From NCBI GenBank assembly GCA_937916485.1, contig CALFSV010000297.1, positions 1 through 8,333 on the forward strand: DNA of 8,333 nt, in the 5' to 3' direction. How positions within the stretch are numbered: position 1 is the stretch's first letter; every line of letters starts with the position of its first letter. The notes under the pieces were generated by a model that searched no databases, had not been told where the DNA came from, and saw only the letters and a program-made list of their open reading frames with translations. Positions 1-5,872 of the stretch are shown here, piece after piece. Both the position numbers and the translations under genes were made by a program. The stretch is from an uncultured Paracoccaceae bacterium (GTDB lineage Bacteria > Pseudomonadota > Alphaproteobacteria > Rhodobacterales > Rhodobacteraceae).

Positions 1-873
1 ACGTCGATATCAGACGTCCAGTTGGATTTACCCGGTTATGGAAAGCCGACCCCAGCAGGCGAGCCGGAATTTGAAGAGATCATCGCAAAATTTGTGCGGT
101 CTGCGAGGCTTGCAGAGGAAGCCGGGTTTGATGGCGTCGAGATTCATGCCGCTCATGGGTACTTGCTTAGTTCTGCCCTATCGCCTCGGATAAACACCCG
201 TACCGACCGTTGGGGTGGTGCATTGGAAAACAGGGCTCGGCTGTCAATCGAGGTAGTCAAAGCGGTTCGGCAAGCAGTTGATCCGGGCTTTATCGTTGCC
301 GTCAAACTGAACTCATCCGATTTCCAGAAAGGCGGGTTCGACCACGTGGATTCAGTTCAAGTGGCTGTCATGTTGGAAGCAGAGGGCGTGGACTTCATCG
401 AAATCTCGGGCGGCAACTTCGAAGAGCCGACAGCGTATCAACACGCGTCGAAAAGCGGATCAACTCAGATACGCGAAGCCTATTTTCTGGACTACGCCGC
501 TGCGATCAAAGATGCCTTGAATATTCCCCTAATGGTCACCGGTGGCTTTCGATCCGCTGGTGTAATGAATGACGCCATTGCTAGCGGCAAGACCGACCTG
601 ATCGGGATGGGTCGTCCCTTTATTGCCGATCCGAGTTTCGCCACCAAGTTGTTGGCTGGTGAGATTGAGAAAGCACCCGCAGTTGAACAGGATTTTCCAC
701 CAGCCGACACCCTGCCACGCGGTGCAGTCTTAAACTGGTTCTGCGCCCAAATTGCACTTGCGGGACGGACAGGGGCACCGGACCTAGAAATGTCAGTTGT
801 GGATGGGCATGAAAGCTACTTGAAGCAAATCAAGTTGGCCACCGACCAGCTGCTCACAGCTAGACGCGAATGA
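1..873 (+). CDS. Old Yellow Enzyme family NADH:flavin oxidoreductase, 5'-truncated by window edge
   Basis: This is an FMN-dependent ene-reductase or NADH oxidase of the Old Yellow Enzyme family, a cytosolic TIM-barrel. The frame is open from base 1 (visible residues TSISDVQLDLPGYG), so the TTG at 22 is internal and about 100-130 N-terminal residues lie outside the window. Numbering from base 1, HAAHGY (49-54) carries the H-x-x-H pair that binds the substrate oxygen. SPRINTRTDRWGG (61-73) followed by ENR is the family signature. VTGGF (179-183) and GMGRP (202-206) form the FMN phosphate site. The protein ends about 85 residues after GMGRP, without the cysteine cluster and FAD/NAD domain of 2,4-dienoyl-CoA reductase types, so it is the short single-domain form. 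It converges on the minus-strand genes and is not part of that operon. The family call is firm; the substrate is unknown. Confidence 0.93.
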   Translation, partial: TSISDVQLDLPGYGKPTPAGEPEFEEIIAKFVRSARLAEEAGFDGVEIHAAHGYLLSSALSPRINTRTDRWGGALENRARLSIEVVKAVRQAVDPGFIVAVKLNSSDFQKGGFDHVDSVQVAVMLEAEGVDFIEISGGNFEEPTAYQHASKSGSTQIREAYFLDYAAAIKDALNIPLMVTGGFRSAGVMNDAIASGKTDLIGMGRPFIADPSFATKLLAGEIEKAPAVEQDFPPADTLPRGAVLNWFCAQIALAGRTGAPDLEMSVVDGHESYLKQIKLATDQLLTARRE

Positions 874-1042
874 CAACGGTGTGACAGTTGTTTCTTGATT
901 TCTGGCAAAGCGGCCATTGAATCATATGCGGTGAAAGGTAGCAAAGTCTAAGGTTTGTGGCTGCTGTCAGCGTGAGCTGCAGCGGCGATAAATCTGACAA
1001 GGAGGAAAGCGCGGGCTGTTTTGGTGCTATGGGGATTGTGAC
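874..1042. other. Intergenic stretch between the converging OYE and DUF1127-like genes
   Basis: This stretch lies 3' of both converging genes. No supported gene was found in it. On the minus strand, which would be the 3' untranslated region of the DUF1127-like gene, it contains TTTCCTCCTT, complementary to a Shine-Dalgarno sequence. It also holds a modest stem at 960-983 (GCTGC/GCAGC outer arms, AGC/GCT inner arms, bulged). No run of T follows the stem on either strand, so no Rho-independent terminator can be assigned. Confidence 0.4.
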
Positions 1043-1189
1043 TTACTGCTGCGTTGTTCGATGCATTGAACAAGACGCACGGGTAAGACCCAATTCGGCC
1101 AGTTGATCATCTGACAAAAAGTTCAACGCTTGCGATGTGGCGCGTGCAGTTTGCGCGACAATTATTGAACGATAGATTGCTTTCAACAT
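1043..1189 (-). CDS. Small DUF1127-like protein (48 aa)
   Basis: This gene encodes 48 residues from ATG at 1189 to TAA at 1043. The N-terminal part begins MLKAIYRSIIVAQTARAT and is followed by FLSDDQLAELGLTR (residues 24-37). The second segment matches the DUF1127 hallmark, LSD-x-QL-x-(D/E)-(I/L)-GL-x-R, and the first resembles the basic amphipathic helix usual in that family. The Shine-Dalgarno AAAGGA sits 6 bases before the ATG. DUF1127 proteins are abundant in Alphaproteobacteria; some have been linked to RNA turnover and stress or phosphate responses, for example CcaF1 of Rhodobacter sphaeroides. Here the usual aspartate after GL-x-R is replaced (ASCS), and the tail is short and polar. 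The gene stands alone, 121 bases downstream of the aldehyde dehydrogenase stop. The family call rests on the motif only, and the function is unknown. Confidence 0.72.
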   Translation of the reverse strand: MLKAIYRSIIVAQTARATSQALNFLSDDQLAELGLTRASCSMHRTTQQ

Positions 1190-1196
1190 GATTTTT

Positions 1197-1215
1197 CCTT
1201 TCAGTTGATGAAAGG
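1197..1215 (-). promoter_or_regulatory. Perfect inverted repeat covering the Shine-Dalgarno of the DUF1127-like gene
   Basis: On the transcript strand this reads CCTTTCA, a 5-base loop TCAAC, then TGAAAGG: two perfect 7-base arms. The 3' arm contains five of the six bases of the AAAGGA Shine-Dalgarno (1196-1201) of the small gene starting at 1189. If the leader includes both arms, the hairpin would hide the ribosome binding site, giving thermometer-like or sRNA-controlled translation. Alternatively it is a DNA operator. A TATATT at 1221-1216 could be a -10 element that would start the RNA inside the 5' arm and remove the hairpin, so the mode of action is undecided. Confidence 0.45.
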
Positions 1216-1310
1216 AATATAGCCCATGAGGGGCCCGGTTACCTCAGCCCATTTGGAAATGTCGCCATGCAGAAATAACATAGCTTGACTCACACCGAAA
1301 GAAGACTCCC

Positions 1311-2798
1311 CTACAGCAAAAATCCAGCCGGCCCTGAAATTGAATGCGCTTCGGTAAAGCCCAAGACACCGTCGTAACCCAGATTGCGCCCAATACCCGA
1401 GTTTTTAAATCCGCCAAAAGGACCAAACCCGTCTTGGGCCATTGGACCATGTCCATTTAAATAGGTATATCCCGCCTCAAGCTGACGCGATATCGCAACC
1501 GCGCGTTCGGCATCTGGTGTCCAGACAGAAGAACAAAGGCCAAATTCGCTATCATTGGCGCGCGCAATGGCCTCTTGATCTGTTTTGAACTTCATAATCG
1601 GTAAGGCTGGGCCAAATTGCTCGTCTCGCACAACGGATAGGCCATCATCGGCATTCAAGACCAATGTTGGTTTTTGGAAATATCCGCCGCCCTGATACAG
1701 TTCTTGATCAGGCACGTCGCCGCATTCGCGCACATCTGCCCCTTTTGCGCGCGCCTCGTCGATCATATCTGTCACAACTTTGAGCTGCTTTGCATTGTTG
1801 AGCGGCCCCATCGTTGTTTCTGGCAACAAACCATCCCCGACAACTGTGCTATTACACGCCGCAAGCATCCCATCGACCACTTCGTCATAACGCGACTCGT
1901 GCACATAAAGCCGCTTCATCGCCATGCAAATTTGTCCCGTTGAAGCGAATGCCCCCTTGTACATTTTGAAAAATGTCTGCGCATCAAATTCCGCGTCTTC
2001 GAGCACAATGGCGGCATCGTTTCCGCCCAACTCTAACGTCACTGGCGTGATATTATCGGCAGCCACTTTCATGACATGGCGGCCAATCCCGACGGATCCC
2101 GTGAAATTGACAGTGCGCACCAAAGGATGGCCCACTAAGCTATCGCCAATTTCCGATGCTGATCCCGATATGACATTCACAACGCCTGGCGGCAGCAGGC
2201 TTGCAATAATCTTAAGGGTTTGCATCGGGGCGAGGGCAGAGTTTTGTGATGGCTTCACAACCACAGTGTTACCCGCGATCAACGCCTGAGGCAGTTTTGC
2301 CCCCAAAATCGAAAGCGGCCAATTCCATGGTACGATCAAAGCGGCGACACCGCGCGCCTGACGCATGACCAATGTATCAAATTGACCTCCGGCGATTTCC
2401 TCATCCTTGGCCAAGCGGTCCGCATAATCGGCCACTTGGATAAAGCGATGGCCAAGGCGAGACATCTCCATCAGGGTTTCTTTGATGATTTTGCCATGTT
2501 CACGGGTAAAGAGACGCGATCGATTGCTAATATCTTCTTCATCGGCTGAGAGTGCCTGCGCCACAGCACGAAGGTGCTCCGCCCGTTCGCGATGGCTCAG
2601 GGCAGACCACGCAGGAAAGGCACGGTGGCCCGCTTGGACCGCCTGATCCACATCCTCATGAGAGGCCGCCGCAGCATGGCCCACCAATTCAGAGGGCCGT
2701 GCTGGATTATATAGCTCATAGCTGCGCCCATGTTGAGCAGGTCTTTCATCCCCATCTATGTATAGATCGGTCGTGACGGTGAGGTTTTGAATGCCCAT
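1311..2798 (-). CDS. NAD(P)-dependent aldehyde dehydrogenase (ALDH superfamily)
   Basis: This 495-residue cytosolic enzyme oxidises an aldehyde to the carboxylate with NAD(P), and its length is normal for the family. Visible catalytic features are PWNWP with Asn159; VVVKPS with Lys182 in the cofactor site; FTGSVGIG (232-239), the Rossmann loop; LELGGN with general base Glu256; TGQIC with the nucleophile Cys291; and DEQFGP with Glu393. The C-terminal GGFKNSGIGR segment is also typical. All key residues are present, so it should be active. The start is fixed by AAGGAG seven bases upstream of the ATG. It follows the SDR gene by 30 bases and is the last gene of the minus-strand series, so it probably takes the aldehyde made by the SDR. 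It belongs to the broad betaine/general ALDH type; the class 3 (coniferyl-aldehyde type) signature PWNFP is absent. The exact substrate is not predictable. Confidence 0.95.
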   Translation of the reverse strand: MGIQNLTVTTDLYIDGDERPAQHGRSYELYNPARPSELVGHAAAASHEDVDQAVQAGHRAFPAWSALSHRERAEHLRAVAQALSADEEDISNRSRLFTREHGKIIKETLMEMSRLGHRFIQVADYADRLAKDEEIAGGQFDTLVMRQARGVAALIVPWNWPLSILGAKLPQALIAGNTVVVKPSQNSALAPMQTLKIIASLLPPGVVNVISGSASEIGDSLVGHPLVRTVNFTGSVGIGRHVMKVAADNITPVTLELGGNDAAIVLEDAEFDAQTFFKMYKGAFASTGQICMAMKRLYVHESRYDEVVDGMLAACNSTVVGDGLLPETTMGPLNNAKQLKVVTDMIDEARAKGADVRECGDVPDQELYQGGGYFQKPTLVLNADDGLSVVRDEQFGPALPIMKFKTDQEAIARANDSEFGLCSSVWTPDAERAVAISRQLEAGYTYLNGHGPMAQDGFGPFGGFKNSGIGRNLGYDGVLGFTEAHSISGPAGFLL

Positions 2799-2828
2799 CT
2801 TACGCTCCTTTGTAGCGGCTCCCCTCGC

Positions 2829-3605
2829 CTAGCGGGGCAAGCCCATCATATCAGTTATTCCCATGGCGCTCATTCCGCCATCGATTGTGATGTCTTGGCC
2901 TTTGATCCACGCGCTTTGCGGCGAGATCAAAAATAGAATGATATCTGCAATTTCCTCGGGCGTTCCAGGTCGCCCTGCCCGCGCGATATTCTTGGCAACT
3001 TTGGGTCCAAAGGCCTTGGTGAAATCATCCAAAATCCCCGTGCTCACGGCCGCGGGACTGACCGAATTCATCCTCAGCCCGCGTTGGATCATGGCCTCGG
3101 TCTGTGCCATGGTTAGAATGATGACCGCCTCTTTGGACAAATTATATGCGTGTGTTGCATCCATCGAGCGTGTCTTAATAAAATCAGATAGATCCGCTGG
3201 ATCAAGCGCCATCAGCGCCTTAATCTCATCCAAATTATCGCGCCACATCGCACCTGCGCGTGAGGCCGTGTTCACAATGGACGCCCCTCGGTCGAGTTTG
3301 TCCAACATACCAGTTAAAAACGCCCGCATGCCAAAGTAATTCACTTGCAAAATGGCCTGTTCCAGACCCTCCCGTGGGGGCAAACCCGCATTATTGATCA
3401 AGGCATCAAAGGTGCCCGTCGCCCTGTCCAATGCCACCGCAATGGATGCCGGTTCGCTCAAATCCGTTTGGATCCACTGCGAGACGTCTTGGGATGGCTG
3501 TGTAATATCAAAGGCAACGACCTCATGCCCCCCCGCCAGAAGTTTTGCCGCAATCGCAGCGCCGATGCCTGTGGCCCCGCCTGTTAATGCAACGCGCATC
3601 GTCAT
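2829..3605 (-). CDS. Short-chain dehydrogenase/reductase, 3-alpha-HSD / coniferyl-alcohol dehydrogenase-like
   Basis: This 258-residue NAD(P)-dependent oxidoreductase acts on an alcohol or carbonyl. TGGATGIG (8-15) is the nucleotide-binding loop. Asp33 at the end of the second strand favours NAD over NADP. NNAG is at 71-74, and the catalytic residues are Ser115, Tyr154 and Lys158 (YNLSK). The gap from Ser to Tyr is about 25 residues longer than in classical SDRs. This spacing, together with VNYFG (88-92) and the RMNSVSP region, resembles Comamonas 3-alpha-hydroxysteroid dehydrogenase/carbonyl reductase and Pseudomonas coniferyl-alcohol dehydrogenase, as recalled from those sequences. The start ATG overlaps the stop of the upstream OsmC gene (ATGA, 3602-3605), indicating translational coupling. 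A second ATG two codons later is possible. Its likely role is to oxidise the alcohol intermediate ahead of the adjacent aldehyde dehydrogenase. The family is certain; the substrate is not. Confidence 0.93.
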   Translation of the reverse strand: MTMRVALTGGATGIGAAIAAKLLAGGHEVVAFDITQPSQDVSQWIQTDLSEPASIAVALDRATGTFDALINNAGLPPREGLEQAILQVNYFGMRAFLTGMLDKLDRGASIVNTASRAGAMWRDNLDEIKALMALDPADLSDFIKTRSMDATHAYNLSKEAVIILTMAQTEAMIQRGLRMNSVSPAAVSTGILDDFTKAFGPKVAKNIARAGRPGTPEEIADIILFLISPQSAWIKGQDITIDGGMSAMGITDMMGLPR

Positions 3606-4783
3606 ACCCTCACAATTTTTAGCTTGGTTTTTAGATCAGTTCGGCAAAACGCATGCAAAAAGCAGGTCTGCTCAGAGATATCAAGCATCTCTTGGGCAAC
3701 GGTATCGCTCTCACCCGTTTCCAAATACACATGCGTTTCAATGGGATCCGCCTCTCCCGCTTTGCCAGTGCCACCAGATGCGCCGCCAAGGCTGAAATGG
3801 GTGTCTTGGACAATGCGGTAATCTGATAAATCCAATTTCAACATCGACACAAACCGCCCGAATTGGGTCATGAAACAAAATCCAATGCCTGCACTGATCA
3901 GTGAATTCGCATCTGGCGCGCGGCCATCTTCTGAGCTGAGAAATTTAAAGGACGTTCCATGAGGTGAATACTGCATTTGTTGGATTTCCTTGATGCCATC
4001 CGCGCGCATGACGGCAATGGCACCAATATTCAAACGCCGATCCTGTTCATCGGTTAGGGATGATCCACCACTCACAGTTCCTTTGGGCACTTCTTTCTTA
4101 GGTGTGATCCCAACGGGCGCAACCAAATCCAAAGCCGAAGCCGAAGCCACACTATTTTGGAATTGATCACCTGGATCAGACAAGAGATCACCAACAAGTT
4201 CCGTTGCTGCATGGGTCGGCAGCTCTTGGGCATTTTTAGACAGTTTAAACAGACTATCCAACTGCCCCCGCATCAAGCCGTTCAACGGCGACGCATAAGT
4301 GGCTTGGATCAAAAAGTCGTTCAAGGCGCTATCATCAAGATCACAGTCAATTTCAACCTGAAGCTCAATGTTTTCCGCTCCACCCACCATCGTGCGTTTG
4401 GGCATCGACCCTTTCATTGTGTAAAAATTGTCCTGAATCAGTTTCAGTTTGCGGATCTCTACATTCCGCAACTTTGCCAGCGCCAAAATTTCATTCATGA
4501 AACTGGCCACCATTCCTGTGCTCAAAAACGCCAAAGGACACGGCGCAGCATCGTGACCGTTTAGATACGGCCCTTCATCACTGACAAGTCGCCAAACATC
4601 CCCAGTCAGAGCCGAGCGCACGAGCGCCTCTTTTTGAAAACCTGACAGCGAACGAACACAGGTCCGCAGGGCATCCCCCTTGCGATTTTCGGGTGCGTTT
4701 ACTCTCAGACCCTCAGGATTAGCGACCTTAAAAAACGGGGCCACGCCAGAAGAACCGATGATATCAGTGCCTAATTTGGACAT
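3602..4783 (-). CDS. Tandem OsmC-domain protein (two OsmC folds in one chain)
   Basis: This 393-residue protein carries two OsmC/Ohr-like halves; ordinary OsmC/Ohr proteins are about 140 residues. The first half spans about 62-185. It contains APCPLAF, the helix STGMVASFMNEI, and the TYASPL segment, which resembles the second-cysteine region of the fold. Its peroxidatic cysteine position is Ser94. A polar Ser/Ala/Pro-rich linker (about 186-245) follows. The second half (about 250-393) has the core helix SAGIGFCFM with Cys303, and the late helix EQTCFLHAFC with Cys374 and Cys380. Cys303 and Cys374 sit where the Ohr/OsmC redox pair lies. OsmC-fold enzymes reduce organic hydroperoxides or bind lipid-like or thiol compounds; no signal peptide is visible, so it should be cytosolic. 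AAAGGA lies about 8 bases before the ATG. It sits between the transporter and the SDR, to which it is coupled by a 4-base overlap, suggesting a pathway-specific role. The fold is assigned from motifs; the activity is unknown. Confidence 0.8.
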   Translation of the reverse strand: MSKLGTDIIGSSGVAPFFKVANPEGLRVNAPENRKGDALRTCVRSLSGFQKEALVRSALTGDVWRLVSDEGPYLNGHDAAPCPLAFLSTGMVASFMNEILALAKLRNVEIRKLKLIQDNFYTMKGSMPKRTMVGGAENIELQVEIDCDLDDSALNDFLIQATYASPLNGLMRGQLDSLFKLSKNAQELPTHAATELVGDLLSDPGDQFQNSVASASALDLVAPVGITPKKEVPKGTVSGGSSLTDEQDRRLNIGAIAVMRADGIKEIQQMQYSPHGTSFKFLSSEDGRAPDANSLISAGIGFCFMTQFGRFVSMLKLDLSDYRIVQDTHFSLGGASGGTGKAGEADPIETHVYLETGESDTVAQEMLDISEQTCFLHAFCRTDLKTKLKIVRV

Positions 4784-4840
4784 AACTTATTCCTTTGGGC
4801 GAATGTCTCGCACAGCTAATGTTAAATCACGTGAAAAGTG

Positions 4841-4864
4841 TGACGCCAGTTTTCACCGGCGTCA
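4841..4864 (-). terminator. Intercistronic hairpin with GAAA tetraloop (attenuator or processing site)
   Basis: On the transcript strand the arms are TGACGCCGGT and ACTGGCGTCA around a GAAA loop: ten pairs with a single G-U wobble and a GNRA tetraloop. It starts 9 bases after the stop of the binding-protein gene. The following bases are CACTTTTCAC, a short and interrupted T-run, so it is a weak intrinsic terminator at best. Hairpins between a TRAP or ABC binding-protein gene and the next gene commonly protect the upstream mRNA and lower downstream expression; that role is inferred here. Confidence 0.6.
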
Positions 4865-4873
4865 AAAAGATCA

Positions 4874-5848
4874 TTACTCGATTGCGCCAACTTCTTTGTA
4901 ATAGCGCGCCGCACCTGGGTGCAAATCAATCAAGCCGAGTTTTTGAACAGAATGTTTGACGTTCAAAACAGAGGCCCAAGGCGCATCGGAGGTCACGCTG
5001 TCAAGGTTTTCCCAAAACGCTTTGGTGATTTGATAAACGGTATCCTCGTCCAAATCTCCGCGCACACCGATACCAACATTTGTACCCCATGACTGTGATG
5101 TGGCATCGTTTGTCTGACCATCATAAAGACCCGCTGGAATATCTTCGTAATAGCGGAACTTGCCTAGGAATTTATCCACGGCCTCGCCCGTTTTATCCTC
5201 TGGGCTGATGAAACGGATTTCCTCGGTTTCAGTGATCTGAATGAATTGACCACATGGGTCCAAGCAACCGTTGACATACATGTCAATCTTGCCGTCCAAG
5301 AACGCTTGGTAGCCTGTTTGCCAGTTGGCCTTGATCGCCTCATAATCTTCGCCAGCAACAAGGCCCGTTGTTGAGGCAATCCACCCCTTCGCACCATTAA
5401 ACGCGCCGCCGCCTGTTGGACCCAAGAAGACGGTTGTCCCCTCGAGATCATCGAGCGTTTGGATATCGCTATCGGCGCGCACTGTGAAATGGTATGGACC
5501 ATAGGGATACCACATCAAGAGTTTCAAGTTGCTTGCCAATTCTGGCGCCTCTGGCGTTTTGGCATACATCGCCTTGCCGCCTGACATGAGGTTGTAGACA
5601 ACTGGACTGGTCATCGACAAATCGAGATTGCCCCGTGCCACTTCGACCATGTGCAAGGTCGCAGCACCGCCACCCGACACTTCAATGTCGATACCTTCGA
5701 CATTGTCGTTTACGATATTGGCAAAGGTTGCCATGGTGATCGCCGCACTAAGACTTGGCGCGATCGTCTGCATTTTCAGTGTTTCGGCCTGTAGCGATCC
5801 ACCTAAGATCGCCGTTGCGGCCGCTGCCGCTAGAGTTAATTTACGCAT
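4874..5848 (-). CDS. TAXI-family TRAP transporter periplasmic solute-binding protein
   Basis: This 324-residue binding protein captures the solute in the periplasm and delivers it to the TRAP permease encoded just upstream. Residues 1-21 form a signal peptide (MRKLTLAAAAATAILGG, probable cleavage after SLQA). The mature part has the TAXI layout: LKMQTIAPSLSA near the N-terminus, VEVARGNLDLSM (68-79), TLDDLEGTTVFLGPTGGGA (131-149), and the family-typical C-terminal LHPGAARYYKE (309-319). Length is normal for the family. An unusual NGCLDPCGQ (193-201) gives a C-x3-C pair in an exported protein. A strong AGGGAGGA lies 5 bases before the ATG. The gap to the permease stop is only 24 bases. TAXI proteins are known for dicarboxylates and glutamate-like ligands, but the substrate cannot be deduced here. 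Confidence 0.95.
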   Translation of the reverse strand: MRKLTLAAAAATAILGGSLQAETLKMQTIAPSLSAAITMATFANIVNDNVEGIDIEVSGGGAATLHMVEVARGNLDLSMTSPVVYNLMSGGKAMYAKTPEAPELASNLKLLMWYPYGPYHFTVRADSDIQTLDDLEGTTVFLGPTGGGAFNGAKGWIASTTGLVAGEDYEAIKANWQTGYQAFLDGKIDMYVNGCLDPCGQFIQITETEEIRFISPEDKTGEAVDKFLGKFRYYEDIPAGLYDGQTNDATSQSWGTNVGIGVRGDLDEDTVYQITKAFWENLDSVTSDAPWASVLNVKHSVQKLGLIDLHPGAARYYKEVGAIE

Positions 5849-5872
5849 TATATCCTCCCTGATGTTTTGCGT

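Noticed and set aside
960..983. Stem GCTGC/GCAGC as a terminator for the converging genes
   Set aside because: The stem is short and bulged, and no T-run follows on either strand.
1029..1106. Short plus-strand ORF starting with ATG at 1029 after an AAGGAGGA
   Set aside because: It encodes only about 25 residues with no motif, the purine-rich site is about 20 bases too far upstream, and it lies antisense to the better supported DUF1127-like gene.
1216..1221. TATATT as a sigma-70 -10 element for the DUF1127-like gene
   Set aside because: No TTGACA-like hexamer stands 16-19 bases upstream, so a promoter cannot be called.
2821..2840. Small hairpin around the SDR stop codon (CCC-CGC / GCG-A-GGG)
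   Set aside because: The stem has six pairs with a bulge and a 3-base loop and no T-run; a GC-rich chance structure is as likely.
2863..3339. Long plus-strand frame opposite the SDR gene
   Set aside because: It is antisense to a clear SDR, has no recognisable motif or proper initiation signal, and is a codon-bias shadow.
4136..4148. Tandem GCCGAA triplet pair in the OsmC gene
   Set aside because: It is a short repeat coding for the Ala/Ser-rich linker between the two domains, and there is no sign of a mobile or regulatory element.
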